Shown here: positions 27,270-36,894 of the stretch, in pieces
Layout of the letters: each line of letters starts with the position of its first letter
Position numbering within the stretch: position 1 is the stretch's first letter
DNA from: Planctomycetaceae bacterium
GTDB lineage: Bacteria; Planctomycetota; Planctomycetia; Pirellulales; Pirellulaceae
DNA length: 62,014 bases
Direction: 5' to 3'
Assembly (NCBI GenBank): GCA_002709225.1
Contig: PAQH01000122.1
Location: 1-62,014 of the forward strand
Notes under the pieces: model-generated
What the model was told of the DNA's origin: nothing
The model's database searches: none
The model's input: only the letters and a program-made list of their open reading frames with translations
Position numbers and translations under genes: made by a program

Positions 27270-27995
27270 TTAGCCCTCCTCGACGCTGAGCGCGGCGGGC
27301 TGTGCAGACGGTGCAGACACTGGAGCCGGCTGTGGTGCAACTGTCCCGGCGGGGCTGACGATGTGCGTTTCGTGGCTGGTGGGGCTGGTCCACTCATTGA
27401 GGTGCGCGACAAGCCATTGCATCTGCAGCGCCAAACTACCAACACGCGAATCGAAAACGTGAAAAATGGCCAGGGTGGGTAGCGCCACGATGAGGCCGAA
27501 CACGGTGGTCAACAGTGCTTTCCAGATGCCTGCGGCCAGGTCGGAAGGCTGGACTTGTCCGCCGGCAAGTTCAATTTGTTGAAAGGCATCAACCAAGCCG
27601 ATCACGGTGCCCAGCAGTCCAATCATTGGCGCCAGCGTGCCGATAATGGAGAGCCAGCCCAAACGACGTTCCAGGTGTGTGAGCTGTAACGAGGCCTCAC
27701 GCGTTGCCGCTTCTTGGCGAAGGCTGGCGGGTTGGGATATATGGGACAGGTAGGTTTTTGCGACCCGGGCTAACGGGCTGCGATGAAAAGAGACAAACGA
27801 ATCCGCCGCCTGGATATCCTTGGCTCGCATTAACTTTTCCAAATGGCCCTGGAATCTGGAGTATCTGGTCGCTTTTATGGAGAAATAGCAGAGCCGTTCA
27901 ATAGCAATGGCGACCGACAACACGGAGCAGCACAGCAATGGCCACATGACCACGCCCCCGCGGGTTAACAGCTCCCAGATATCGAGGCCCCACAT
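27270..27995 (-). CDS. exbB: MotA/TolQ/ExbB proton channel protein
   Basis: A 241-residue ExbB/TolQ protein with three membrane helices: about 14-35, about 115-140 (GWLSIIGTLAPMIGLLGTVIGL) and about 160-185 (ALLTTVFGLIVALPTLAIFH). The conserved GTVIGLVDAF and the Ala/Thr pore residues are present. The C-terminal 40 residues are a Pro/Ala-rich cytoplasmic tail (QPAPVSAPSAQPA) not found in E. coli ExbB. AAAGG precedes the ATG at 27995, and a TATAAT lies 24 bp upstream. It forms a two-gene operon with exbD and is divergent from tonB. Confidence 0.9.
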   Translation of the reverse strand: MWGLDIWELLTRGGVVMWPLLCCSVLSVAIAIERLCYFSIKATRYSRFQGHLEKLMRAKDIQAADSFVSFHRSPLARVAKTYLSHISQPASLRQEAATREASLQLTHLERRLGWLSIIGTLAPMIGLLGTVIGLVDAFQQIELAGGQVQPSDLAAGIWKALLTTVFGLIVALPTLAIFHVFDSRVGSLALQMQWLVAHLNEWTSPTSHETHIVSPAGTVAPQPAPVSAPSAQPAALSVEEG

Positions 27996-28018
27996 GGATC
28001 TCTGCCTTTATCGGTGCG

Positions 28019-28024
28019 ATTATA
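28019..28024 (-). promoter_or_regulatory. perfect TATAAT -10 box for exbB-exbD
   Basis: ATTATA on the plus strand gives a perfect TATAAT on the minus strand. It lies 24-29 bp before the exbB start, leaving a leader of roughly 16 bases that contains AAAGG. No good -35 is present at 16-18 bp, so an extended -10 or activator-dependent promoter is possible. Confidence 0.45.
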
Positions 28025-28084
28025 CGCTGGTCTTGTCTGTGGTCCGACGGTCACGCGGTGTGCTGGCCGGTCACAGTCTTAGGG

Positions 28085-28114
28085 TTGCCAGCGACTGCCG
28101 TGCCTATATAGAAT
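28085..28114 (+). promoter_or_regulatory. candidate sigma-70 promoter for tonB
   Basis: TTGCCA at 28085-28090 and TAGAAT at 28109-28114 are separated by 18 bp. Each has one mismatch to the consensus. They lie about 90 bp upstream of the tonB start and point toward it, inside the divergent exbB/tonB interval. Confidence 0.4.
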
Positions 28115-28205
28115 ATGAGACTCAATTACAATAGTGTTCTAGAAGATCTGTCCAGCGTCAAGGTCCCCGGTCATGTCTAGCCAGAATCCGGTTGTTTGAA
28201 GTGTG

Positions 28206-29273
28206 ATGCAGAACTTTCTCTTTTTGCTTTGTCTTGGTCTTAGCCTCGTGATTCACGCTGCTTTAGGGTGGGTACGTGTTGAAGACCCGACCCGCCAGCA
28301 ACTGAAGTTAGACGAAATCAAGTCGGGTGAGACGACAATCAGTGTGCAGGTGGTGCCGGCGAACGCTGCGGTGCCGCAGCAGGTTGAGTTGCTAACGGAG
28401 GACATGGAACCCGTCGAGGAGCTTACTCCTCGTGAGACTCCCTTGCCTGATCCGGATGTAAAGCAGGTGGAGCGTGTCCAAGACACGCCCAATGACCTGC
28501 CGGTAATGGAACAGCCCGAGGTAGCAGTGGAAGCCCCACAGCCGAATAAGCCGGAACTAGAACGCGCCGAGACCGAGGTTCAAGAACCGGTTGATGTAGC
28601 GGCGCCGCCAACGCAACAGTTGCGCAAGCAACCGACCGAGGCGATCGTGACGCGCGAGGCTGCCGTCGTCAAGGAGAATTTGCGGCCGATAGAGCCGACT
28701 CAAGTCAAAGCTACTGTACCGGAGCCCGCCAAGAAGCCAATCGTACGAGCGCTACAGCAACCGGAGCTACCGGCGGTTCCCAGGCCTGTTCCAACTCCGA
28801 TCAGAAAAACCAGGGTTGCGCATCGTGAATTCCCGCGTCCTGAACCGGAACTGCGTCCTTTACCGAAAAAAAAGCCGGTCGCCGTCAAGAAGGTCACAAA
28901 AAAACTGGTGCCGCTGGAGCTTGAAAAACAGGTGGCGATTGAGGTGCCGCGGCCAGCAGTAGTGGCGGCGAAATTGGGTGCCCGTAGGCCTGCTAGGCTG
29001 CAGACCCGTGTGCCGATTCTCTACCCTGAGGCGTTGCAACAGGATGGCGTGGAAGGTCGCGTTGTTTTACAGGCAGACGTAGGGGCGAACGGCCGGCTTA
29101 CCAAAGTCAAGGTCCAGAAGTCCTCGGGTCATCGGGAACTCGACAAAGCGGCTCTGGAGTCGGTTCGCAAGTGGGTTTTTCGACCGGCCCGTCAGGGAGA
29201 CAAAACCATCAGTCAACAAGTGTTGATTCCGGTGGAATTTCGTGTGCGTTTAGCGGAAGAGGAAAGTAACTAG
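28206..29273 (+). CDS. tonB: TonB family energy transducer
   Basis: A 355-residue TonB protein. One N-terminal membrane anchor (residues about 3-19, FLFLLCLGLSLVIHAALGW) is followed by a long Pro/Glu/Val-rich periplasmic linker of about 230 residues containing many EP and KP motifs. The C-terminal TonB domain follows: PILYPEALQQDGVEGRVVL, VKVQKSSGHRELDKAAL and VRKWVFRPARQGDK. The start may also be the GTG at 28203. It transfers ExbB/ExbD energy to outer-membrane receptors. No TonB-dependent receptor is in this window. The linker is longer than in E. coli TonB, which fits a wide periplasm. Confidence 0.9.
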   Translation: MQNFLFLLCLGLSLVIHAALGWVRVEDPTRQQLKLDEIKSGETTISVQVVPANAAVPQQVELLTEDMEPVEELTPRETPLPDPDVKQVERVQDTPNDLPVMEQPEVAVEAPQPNKPELERAETEVQEPVDVAAPPTQQLRKQPTEAIVTREAAVVKENLRPIEPTQVKATVPEPAKKPIVRALQQPELPAVPRPVPTPIRKTRVAHREFPRPEPELRPLPKKKPVAVKKVTKKLVPLELEKQVAIEVPRPAVVAAKLGARRPARLQTRVPILYPEALQQDGVEGRVVLQADVGANGRLTKVKVQKSSGHRELDKAALESVRKWVFRPARQGDKTISQQVLIPVEFRVRLAEEESN

Positions 29274-29374
29274 CAGAGGCATGGCAAGGGAATTTCAAGA
29301 CCACGTTGGTCACTGCGGACACGCATCTTATCGCCGGACCGACGCGATGCTCCGGAGGCTTCCGCGAAACGGCC

Positions 29375-30838
29375 TCAACTGAGAATTTCTCGCACCACAC
29401 GTGCTTCTTCCTGGACACCCGTGAGTCGCTCATCCAGCCCCCGGTGCTGAACCGTAAAACGCCGGTGGTCGATACCCATCAGGTGCAGAGTGGTGGCGTT
29501 GAGGTCGCGGACGTGAACCGGATCTTGGACGATGTTGTAGCCGAACTCATCGGTCTGTCCGTGGGTCACGCCACCTTTGATTCCACCGCCAGCAAACCAC
29601 ATCGAGTAACATTTTGGGTGATGATCGCGCCCGTAGTTGTTTCGTTTGAGAACGCCCTGGCTGTAGATGGTACGCCCGAATTCACCTCCCCAGATGATCA
29701 GGGTATCGTCGAGCAGACCGCGTCGCTTGAGATCTTGTACCAGCGCCCAACTGGGCTGGTCTACTTCGCCAGTCTGACGACGAATGTTGTTAGGTAAGTC
29801 GCCGTGGTGGTCCCAGCCGCGGTGAAAGATTTGCACAAAGCGGACACCTCGTTCCGCCATCCTTCTCGCCAGGAGGCAATTGGCGGCGAAAGTGCCTGGT
29901 TTCTTGACGTCTTTTCCGTAGAGATCGAGTACGTGTTGCGGTTCGTCACCGACTTCCACCAAGTCAGGGACGGAGGCCTGCATTCGAAATGCCATTTCAT
30001 ACTGCTCAATGCGGGCCTGGGTCTGGGGGTTCTGGAGTTCGGCATAGATCCGCCGATTCATTGTTTGCAATCGATCGAGCATCAAACGGCGCGCGTCCGA
30101 ACTGACGCCACGCGGGTTGGAAAGGTACAGTACCGGGTCGCCTTGTGCACGGAATGCAACGCCGGCATGACGTGAAGGAAGAAAGCCACTGCCCCACAGA
30201 CGCGAGTAGAGCGCCTGGCCTCGCGGAGCACAATTCAATACGACGAATTCGGGGAGGTTTTCATTCATGCTCCCCAGGCCGTAGCTCAGCCAGGCACCCA
30301 ATGTTGGTTTGCCGGGGATTTGATTTCCCGTCTGGATGTAGGTAATGGCGGGATCGTGGTTAATGGCCTCCGTCCAGACGGTGTGTACGAAGGCCAGGTC
30401 ATCTGCCATGGAGCCGGTTTTGGGCAGCAGTTCGCTAATACGTTTGCCGGATTCACCGTGTTGAGGGAATTGAAACATGGTCGGCGCGATCGGGAACCGC
30501 GCCTGCGAGGCCGTCATGGTGGTCAGACGTTGACCGCGACGAATTGATTCCGGGAGGTCTGTGTCAAAACGATCGACCATCGTTGGTTTGTAGTCGAAGG
30601 TATCGAGCTGGGACGGCGCTCCTGCCATAAAGAGCCAGATCACCCGTTTGACGCGGGCGGGGAAGTGGCCAGCTCCCAGGGCGCCACCACGTTGACCTGG
30701 TGTCGGCAACGCAGCAGATCCAGTGCGGGACAATAATGACGTGAGCGCTGCGGAGCCGAGGCCTTTGGCGGTTTTGCCGAAAAACTGGCGGCGGGTCTCC
30801 AGTGAAACCCAGCGGTCAAAGGGATGGTCGTTGCGCAT
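29375..30838 (-). CDS. DUF1501 family exported protein
   Basis: A 487-residue DUF1501 protein with a twin-arginine signal ([19 protein letters not shown]). Family landmarks: [16 protein letters not shown] at about 70, [13 protein letters not shown] at about 345, and [15 protein letters not shown] followed by NYGRDHHPK at about 385-405. AGGA precedes the ATG at 30838. It lies 33 bp downstream of the DUF1549/DUF1553 gene, the classical planctomycete pair, so both are probably one operon. The family is related to sulfatases or phosphatases, but activity is unproven. Confidence 0.9.
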   Translation of the reverse strand: MRNDHPFDRWVSLETRRQFFGKTAKGLGSAALTSLLSRTGSAALPTPGQRGGALGAGHFPARVKRVIWLFMAGAPSQLDTFDYKPTMVDRFDTDLPESIRRGQRLTTMTASQARFPIAPTMFQFPQHGESGKRISELLPKTGSMADDLAFVHTVWTEAINHDPAITYIQTGNQIPGKPTLGAWLSYGLGSMNENLPEFVVLNCAPRGQALYSRLWGSGFLPSRHAGVAFRAQGDPVLYLSNPRGVSSDARRLMLDRLQTMNRRIYAELQNPQTQARIEQYEMAFRMQASVPDLVEVGDEPQHVLDLYGKDVKKPGTFAANCLLARRMAERGVRFVQIFHRGWDHHGDLPNNIRRQTGEVDQPSWALVQDLKRRGLLDDTLIIWGGEFGRTIYSQGVLKRNNYGRDHHPKCYSMWFAGGGIKGGVTHGQTDEFGYNIVQDPVHVRDLNATTLHLMGIDHRRFTVQHRGLDERLTGVQEEARVVREILS

Positions 30839-30871
30839 CGATTGATTCCTGTGTGGAACGAATAGGCCACA

Positions 30872-33800
30872 TTACTTATTGATGATGTCGTCTCGGTTGA
30901 GGAGCAGATTGGCGATCATGGTCCAGGTTGCCAGTTCGATTAGATTGATTTCTGCATTTGGTTTGCTGCTACCGGTTGCAATCAGCGATTCGGCGGCTGC
31001 AGGGTCGGTCTGGAACAGTGCTCCCAGTTCCATCGCCGCCGCCAGTGTGTCCTCCACATCAGGCTGATCACCGCGGCATCCCACCTCGTGAAGCATCCAA
31101 GTTGCCCGTGCGGTAGCGTCCTGGTGTTGCGTGAGGGCGCGTTGGGCCAGGTGTCGCGCCGCTTCCACGAACTGAGGATCGTTCATCAGCACCAGCGCCT
31201 GGAGAGGAGTATTTGTCCTTTCACGTCGGACGGTGCATTGTTCCCGAGTCGGTGCGTTGAAGGCGGCCATTGAAGGGGGCGGTGACGTCCGCTTCCAGAA
31301 AGTGTAGAGGCTGCGGCGGTAGAGGGCCTCTCCCTGGTCTTGTTTGAATTCCCTGGTATTGCTGCCAGTGATGGCAACGACTTTCCAGAGTCCCGCCGGC
31401 TGGTAAGGCCGTACGCTGGGACCGCCCAGGTTCAGCGATAGTAGCCCGCTGACGGCCAGCGCTTGGTCACGTAGGACTTCCGCGTCCAGACGCATTCGTG
31501 GACCCCGGGAGAGGAACCGGTTTTGTGGGTCCTGAGCAAGTTTAGCGGGAGTGGTAAGACTACTTTGCTGATAGGCGGCTGAGTTAACCATCATTCGCAG
31601 CATGTGCTTGACGTCCCAGCCCGATTCCACAAATTCGACAGCCAGGTAATCGAGGAGCTGAGGGTGCGTGGGAGCGTCTCCCATGACTCCGAAATCCTCC
31701 GCAGTGCGCACCAGCCCCGTTCCGAAAAGAGATTGCCAAAGGCGATTGATGGTCACTCGGGCCGTCAGCGGGTGGTCTGGATGGACCAGCCAATCGGCGA
31801 GCCCCAGGCGGTTGGCGGGGCTCCCGGTGGGTAAGGGAGGGAGCACGGTTGGGACGCCGGGTCGCACCTCGGCCACCGGCTTGGTGTAATCACCACGCTC
31901 GAGAATTTCGGCACGCGGGACGGTGGGGCGTTCCTGCATAACGAGGGTAGTGGTGGAACGCGCATAAATAAAGTCGCGACGGGTTTCCGTTTGCGCCAAT
32001 CCGCGCGCCGCGGTTCGGAAATCAGGGTCTACCACGTGGTGGAAATGCTGCTTTAGCCGTTGACGGTCAGTGTCGGAGAGCTGGTCCCAGGGAGCGGCCC
32101 GGGCGAAGCATTCACGCAACTGGTGTTCGTCGGCGAGCAATCGAACTTCCTCGTCGAGCAGCCAGCGGCGGAAGACGCGTACATCACTCAGCCCGGCTGA
32201 GGGATAAGGGCCCCCAATCTTCAGTTCTGTAGCCGCCAGATCCGTTCCAGAACAATGTTGCTCTGAGGCGTTACGTAGATTACCCGCCCGGCCGTTGACC
32301 AGGATACTGATTGACGAGTTGGCTTGTCCGCCGGAGTAACGTACGCAGACGTGTTGCCAGGACCGCGGCGTGAGCGCTTCGTTGTCCGGCAGATTGCCAC
32401 GGATTTTCTTGCCTTTGGCGTCGGTCAACTCAAAAGTCACCGCACCCTGACTTCCGCCGCTAATTTTCCAGCCGACTTCAGGGCCATCTTTCTCTTTGTG
32501 TTGCTGTGAAAACAGGGTGGTCGCCAAAACCGTGTCGGGTGTGCGGAACCAGAAGCTGACGGTCAGTGGCTGATCGCTTTTCAGCAGCGGCAGTGGGGAA
32601 GTGAGCTGGCCGCGGTCACCAAAACGGATTCCGCGACGCCCCGCAGGGTGGTCATTGGCCCATTGAGCCGACCCGGGAAGCGGACTGGCGGCACCCTCGT
32701 TTTGTGTCAGCGGGAGCCATACCGCCAGACCATCTTTCCCCACCGGATGTTCCGGAAGCTCGGGCGCCGCGGCCCACCAGCGTTCCACCTCCTTGGCATC
32801 GTGACGCAAAGCTGTGCTCAAGGTTTTTCTGCGGGTTTGAAGCTCTTGCCACTCGTCTTGATGTTCTGATTCAGGAATCGCCACGACGGGAGGGGTGTCT
32901 TTCTGATTTCCATCCATGGCAGGCTGGGTCGTGTTGTTGAAGAAGGCGCCCAGCTGGTAAAACTCGGCCTGGCTGATCGGATCGTATTTGTGGTCATGGC
33001 AGACGGCGCAACCTGTCGTCAATCCTAGAAACACCGTGGATGTGGTTTCGACGCGGTCGACCATGTAACGGACGTCGAGTTCGGCGGGGATGGCGCCGCC
33101 TTCCGAAGTTGTGATGTTGCAGCGATTGAATCCGGTGGCGATGCGCTGCTGGAGTGTCGCTCCGGGAAGCAGGTCACCAGCCAGTTGTTGCCGTACAAAA
33201 CGATCAAACGGCATGTTGGCGTTGAATGCGTCCACCACCCAGTCGCGATAAGGCCAAATCTCTCGGTAATTGTCGACGTGCATGCCATGGGTATCGCCGT
33301 AGCGAGCGGCGTCAAGCCAGTAACGCGCACGGTGTTCACCCGCGTGGGGAGAACTCAGCAGGTCATCGATGTAGGCAGCAAAGGCAGCTGGGTCTGTTCT
33401 GGCCGTCAGCTTACGTGTCAGGGCGGGAGGAGCGGGTAGCCCAGTCAGGTCGAGTGCCGCCCTGCGAGCGAGGTGATGGAGAGCGGCGGGGGGGTTTGGT
33501 TTGAGTCCCAGCCGGCTCAACTGCGCGAGGATGAAGTGATCAATCGGGTTGCGGGCCCATTCCGACACTCCCCCGGGTTGTGGTAATACGGGCCGTACCG
33601 GCGTAATGAAGGACCAGTGGTCCTGCCATTGGGCGCCGCTGGCGATCCACCGTGTCAGCAATTCCCGTTGGGCGATCGTCAGTGCTTTGCCACTGGTCGG
33701 GGGAGGCATCTGCACGTCGGGGTCGCTGCTGTTGATCCGCCGAATCAGTTCAGATTGGCTGGGCTCACCTGGCACCACCGCTTGTCCGGCGAGTGCGCCG

Positions 33801-33982
33801 GCCCGCGTATCGAGGCGCAGGCCAGCTTTGCGGCTGGCGGCATCGGGTCCGTGGCAGGAAAAACAATGGGCGGAAAGCAACGGCCGGATCCGCTCGTTGA
33901 AAGGGATCGCCGGCTCGGCGGTCCAGCCGCTGAGCGTCATTCCAGTCCAGAGATAACAGGTCGATAACAGCAGGCGTCGCAT
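30872..33982 (-). CDS. planctomycete cytochrome C, DUF1549 and DUF1553 protein with inserted LamG-like domain
   Basis: A 1036-residue exported protein. After a signal peptide comes the planctomycete cytochrome C domain with CxxCH heme attachment at C40-FSC43-H44 and the MPP motif DVQMPPPTSGKAL. DUF1549 (PSCyt2) spans about 140-360. A LamG/concanavalin-like domain spans about 420-610 (LTVSFWFRTPDTVLATTLFS, QHVCVRYSGGQANSS). DUF1553 (PSD1) spans about 730-1000 (SANRLGLADWLVHPDHPL, VHPDHPLTARVTINRLWQSLFG, RTNTPLQALVLMNDPQ). These proteins are thought to be exported redox or carbohydrate proteins. The inserted LamG domain suggests glycan binding. It is the first gene of the operon with the DUF1501 gene downstream. 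Confidence 0.9.
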   Translation of the reverse strand: MRRLLLSTCYLWTGMTLSGWTAEPAIPFNERIRPLLSAHCFSCHGPDAASRKAGLRLDTRAGALAGQAVVPGEPSQSELIRRINSSDPDVQMPPPTSGKALTIAQRELLTRWIASGAQWQDHWSFITPVRPVLPQPGGVSEWARNPIDHFILAQLSRLGLKPNPPAALHHLARRAALDLTGLPAPPALTRKLTARTDPAAFAAYIDDLLSSPHAGEHRARYWLDAARYGDTHGMHVDNYREIWPYRDWVVDAFNANMPFDRFVRQQLAGDLLPGATLQQRIATGFNRCNITTSEGGAIPAELDVRYMVDRVETTSTVFLGLTTGCAVCHDHKYDPISQAEFYQLGAFFNNTTQPAMDGNQKDTPPVVAIPESEHQDEWQELQTRRKTLSTALRHDAKEVERWWAAAPELPEHPVGKDGLAVWLPLTQNEGAASPLPGSAQWANDHPAGRRGIRFGDRGQLTSPLPLLKSDQPLTVSFWFRTPDTVLATTLFSQQHKEKDGPEVGWKISGGSQGAVTFELTDAKGKKIRGNLPDNEALTPRSWQHVCVRYSGGQANSSISILVNGRAGNLRNASEQHCSGTDLAATELKIGGPYPSAGLSDVRVFRRWLLDEEVRLLADEHQLRECFARAAPWDQLSDTDRQRLKQHFHHVVDPDFRTAARGLAQTETRRDFIYARSTTTLVMQERPTVPRAEILERGDYTKPVAEVRPGVPTVLPPLPTGSPANRLGLADWLVHPDHPLTARVTINRLWQSLFGTGLVRTAEDFGVMGDAPTHPQLLDYLAVEFVESGWDVKHMLRMMVNSAAYQQSSLTTPAKLAQDPQNRFLSRGPRMRLDAEVLRDQALAVSGLLSLNLGGPSVRPYQPAGLWKVVAITGSNTREFKQDQGEALYRRSLYTFWKRTSPPPSMAAFNAPTREQCTVRRERTNTPLQALVLMNDPQFVEAARHLAQRALTQHQDATARATWMLHEVGCRGDQPDVEDTLAAAMELGALFQTDPAAAESLIATGSSKPNAEINLIELATWTMIANLLLNRDDIINK

Positions 33983-34151
33983 CGTGGTTTCTCGCGTTTG
34001 GCGTCCAGGACGGGCTCAATTTTAGCAACCACAGGTGGCAAACGCGAAGGCGTTTGGTCAGGATACGGGACGGTATGGATTCCGCGCGGTCCCGGCGTGG
34101 TCGTTGCGGTGGGATAGCGAGCGTTTGCACCCTGGATAGGACAGGCTGTAG

Positions 34152-35522
34152 CTAACCGAACAAGGGCGCGATGGGCGTACCACTGTTGAGCCGAATGGGC
34201 CGGTTAAAACGGTCGTACATTTCACTGGCCGGATCGATGCCCAGCACGGTATAGACGGTCGCGCCGATGTCTTCCGGTGAGTAGGGATGACTGATGGGGT
34301 AGGACCCGTGAGGATCGGTTTTGCCGATCACCTGGCCGCCCCGCACGCCACCGCCGGCAAACAGTCCACTAAAGCAGGGACCCCAGTGATCGCGGCCCGC
34401 GTCCTTGTTGATTTTTGGAGTGCGTCCGAATTCACCGATCAGCACGACGAACGTATCATCCAGCATGCCGCGATCGGAGAGATCTGCGAGCAGAGCCCCC
34501 ATTCCCTTATCCAAGGGGGGCAGCAGTCGGTCCTTTAGTGTCGGGAAAATTTTTGAATGATTGTCCCAGTTTTGTGCGTTTCCTACGTTGACCTGCACGA
34601 CGGGAACGCCGACTTCCAGTAAACGCCGAGCCAGCAGCAGTGACTGGCCGGTCGTGTGCCGCCCGTAATTGTCGCGCATTGAGTCCGTCTCTTGATCGAC
34701 TTTGAACGCATCGGCGAGTTTGCGGGAGGTCAGAATGTTATAAGCCAAATCTTGTTCACTCGTCATGCGGATCCCAGCGCTGGATCGCGCAAGCCGCTCT
34801 CGCTGACGATTGAGATCGCTCAACAGACCGTGCCGACCGGAAACTCGATTGACATCCAGACCTGGCGAGAGCGTCAGGCTGTCTACTTTAAAGTCATCAC
34901 GGTTGGGATCACTGGTAATTTGCCACGGGTCATGGGTCGCCCCCAGAAGTCCGGCATGCTGTCCTGGCCAGATCAGTGGCGGTTGCTGCATAAAGGTGGG
35001 GAGATTGACTCCGTTGGGAATGCCGTCATGGCGTGGTCGGAAGTAATCGTAAGCGCCCGCGTAGTTGGGCCAATCGGTGCGCGAGGCGATCTTGTCGAAA
35101 AACGCACCAGGCTGAAACTGCCCCGTCAGCACGTGGTGGGTGGACATCAGATGGTTGTTGTCTTTGTGGGCAAACGAGCGGACGACGGCAAATTTGTCCG
35201 CGTGCTTGATGAGTTCCGGCATGTGCTCGCACATCTGGAAACCGGGAATCGAGGTTGCCGCCGGTTTGAATTCACCGCGGACTTCAGCCGGGGCATCGGG
35301 CTTCATATCCACCGTGTCGTGGTGGCTCATGGCGCCCGTCGTCCACACCAGGAGCATCTTTTTGCCGTCTTGCGGGGGTTGTGGTTTCGCGGCGGCTTGC
35401 GCGCGGTTCGCGAACAGCGCTGGGAGTGCCATTCCCATAGCGCCGGAGTACCCCACCTGGAGGAGCTCGCGTCGTGTGAGTCCGGTGGAATGGGTGTGAG
35501 CGACTCGACGGCGGAACGACAT
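34152..35522 (-). CDS. DUF1501 family exported protein
   Basis: A 456-residue DUF1501 protein beginning at the ATG at 35522, with AAGGAA upstream. The signal contains TRRELLQVGYSGAMGMALPAL. Landmarks: LVWTTGAMSHHDTVDMKPD, VVQVNVGNAQNWDNHSK, and IGEFGRTPKINKDAGRDHW. An upstream in-frame start at 35657 would add 45 residues lacking signal character. It is not adjacent to a DUF1549/DUF1553 gene on the same transcript, since the DUF1549/1553 gene starts 169 bp downstream of its stop on the same strand. It may still belong to that cluster. Confidence 0.9.
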   Translation of the reverse strand: MSFRRRVAHTHSTGLTRRELLQVGYSGAMGMALPALFANRAQAAAKPQPPQDGKKMLLVWTTGAMSHHDTVDMKPDAPAEVRGEFKPAATSIPGFQMCEHMPELIKHADKFAVVRSFAHKDNNHLMSTHHVLTGQFQPGAFFDKIASRTDWPNYAGAYDYFRPRHDGIPNGVNLPTFMQQPPLIWPGQHAGLLGATHDPWQITSDPNRDDFKVDSLTLSPGLDVNRVSGRHGLLSDLNRQRERLARSSAGIRMTSEQDLAYNILTSRKLADAFKVDQETDSMRDNYGRHTTGQSLLLARRLLEVGVPVVQVNVGNAQNWDNHSKIFPTLKDRLLPPLDKGMGALLADLSDRGMLDDTFVVLIGEFGRTPKINKDAGRDHWGPCFSGLFAGGGVRGGQVIGKTDPHGSYPISHPYSPEDIGATVYTVLGIDPASEMYDRFNRPIRLNSGTPIAPLFG

Positions 35523-35786
35523 CGACAGTTCCTTCCCAGGGCAGTCGGAAAGGTGAGCCCTGTTCGTGGTGAGGCGGGCGTGAGCCCGCGAAGGGTAGCA
35601 ACACGCCGAGGAGGGTTGGCAGTCCGCGGTACTCTCTCTCGGTGTAATCCTGATCATACACAGAAATCGACCAACGGTCAGTACCGGCTTCAGCCAGAGG
35701 CAGTCTGGGACGGCTATTTTGCGGCTTAAACAGCCCGTTTCGGTTTCACCGCGGACGAGCCCTGGGGTAACCCTGCTGGGGGGCTG

Positions 35787-36860
35787 TTAGGGTTTGCTGC
35801 GGGTGAGTTTCCAGCCCGCGGCTGTAGCCGTCAGACCGCTCGCGCCGAGATGCTGGTCGTACACGTTGTGCATTTCCGCAATGGAGTCGAAGTAGCCGAC
35901 GATAAACGCGGCGCTGAACGACTCGCCCGCCTGAACCGGGCGTCCACCAAATTCCTCGATCATGCAGACGTAGCCACGTTGGTGGCACCAGGCTTCATGG
36001 ACAACCGACGGATCGAGTGTCATGCCAGCCAGCCAGGGCCCTTGTTTACCTGTCTGCGGATCGCGCAGACGGTAGGCGCGGATGAACCGTCGGGGGGGCG
36101 TGGCGACGCGGTCGCGTCGATAATTGAACTGTTCATCGGGAGCAAAGTTGGTAAAGAAACGGGCTGCGGGGATGGTCGTGGTCCGGCCCTGTCGAGGAGC
36201 GTGGTAGCTGAGGTAGATTTCGCTGAACGTATTACCGCGATCATGTTTAATATGGCCGGGCATGTCGATGCGCAGGAACATGGCGGGGCTACTGTTGCGG
36301 GCGTCGATGCGATCGCTGGAGACGAAGTATCGTTTGCCTGCCGGGAATACGATTGTCTGGGTCCACAGGGACCCCTTTTGTTTTCCCGGTGCAGCGGTCT
36401 GGTAGCGGTAGGAAGAGACGAAGGCGACAAAATCCTTGCCACGGATCGTGCGCGGTTGGAGGCGTTTGGCTTGCGTGCAGATTTGCGGGCCTTCGATTGA
36501 ACGTTTCGGTGTCTTGCCGTGGTAAGGTGTGTTGAATCGATAAATGAGTTCCTCGTCGAGATCAGCGCGGTAGTTTTCATCACTGCCGGGTTCCATGATC
36601 CAGTCGACGATGTCGAGTCCGTAGCCGACATCACGGAAACCAGATTTGCGATCAAGCAGGGAGCCGGCTGCTACGCCACTCACGTATCCCTGTTTACGGA
36701 TGGCGGCTTGCAACTGAGGTGTGCTCAGCGTGATCTGTTCCGCGGTTTCCAACACTTCGAACGTCTGGCCGCGGAGGCTCTCGCAGGGTGGAATGGTAAG
36801 CAGCAGACAGGCCATCAGCGATCCGAAAATGGCCCGTCGGCGTTGTCGCAGGATGGCCAT
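35787..36860 (-). CDS. exported hypothetical protein
   Basis: A 357-residue protein with a signal peptide (FGSLMACLLLTIPPCES, residues about 11-27). The mature part is beta-rich with aromatic motifs: VAAGSLLDRKSGFRDVGYG, DWIMEPGSDENY, WTQTIVFPAGKRYFVSSDRI and PGHIKHDRGNTFSEIYLSY, consistent with a beta-sandwich sugar-binding or lyase-like fold. I do not recognise a named family. Start ATG at 36860 has GGAG about ten bases upstream. It lies just downstream of the cysteine synthase gene (34-bp gap) on the same strand and could be cotranscribed, although a functional link is not evident. Confidence 0.65.
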   Translation of the reverse strand: MAILRQRRRAIFGSLMACLLLTIPPCESLRGQTFEVLETAEQITLSTPQLQAAIRKQGYVSGVAAGSLLDRKSGFRDVGYGLDIVDWIMEPGSDENYRADLDEELIYRFNTPYHGKTPKRSIEGPQICTQAKRLQPRTIRGKDFVAFVSSYRYQTAAPGKQKGSLWTQTIVFPAGKRYFVSSDRIDARNSSPAMFLRIDMPGHIKHDRGNTFSEIYLSYHAPRQGRTTTIPAARFFTNFAPDEQFNYRRDRVATPPRRFIRAYRLRDPQTGKQGPWLAGMTLDPSVVHEAWCHQRGYVCMIEEFGGRPVQAGESFSAAFIVGYFDSIAEMHNVYDQHLGASGLTATAAGWKLTRSKP

Positions 36861-36894
36861 TGCATTAGCTCCGGAGAGAGGGAAACCGAGGTGA

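Noticed and set aside
34692..35729. 345-codon plus-strand ORF
   Set aside because: Lies antisense to the DUF1501 gene at 34152-35522, has no recognisable motif and follows the codon phase of the real gene.
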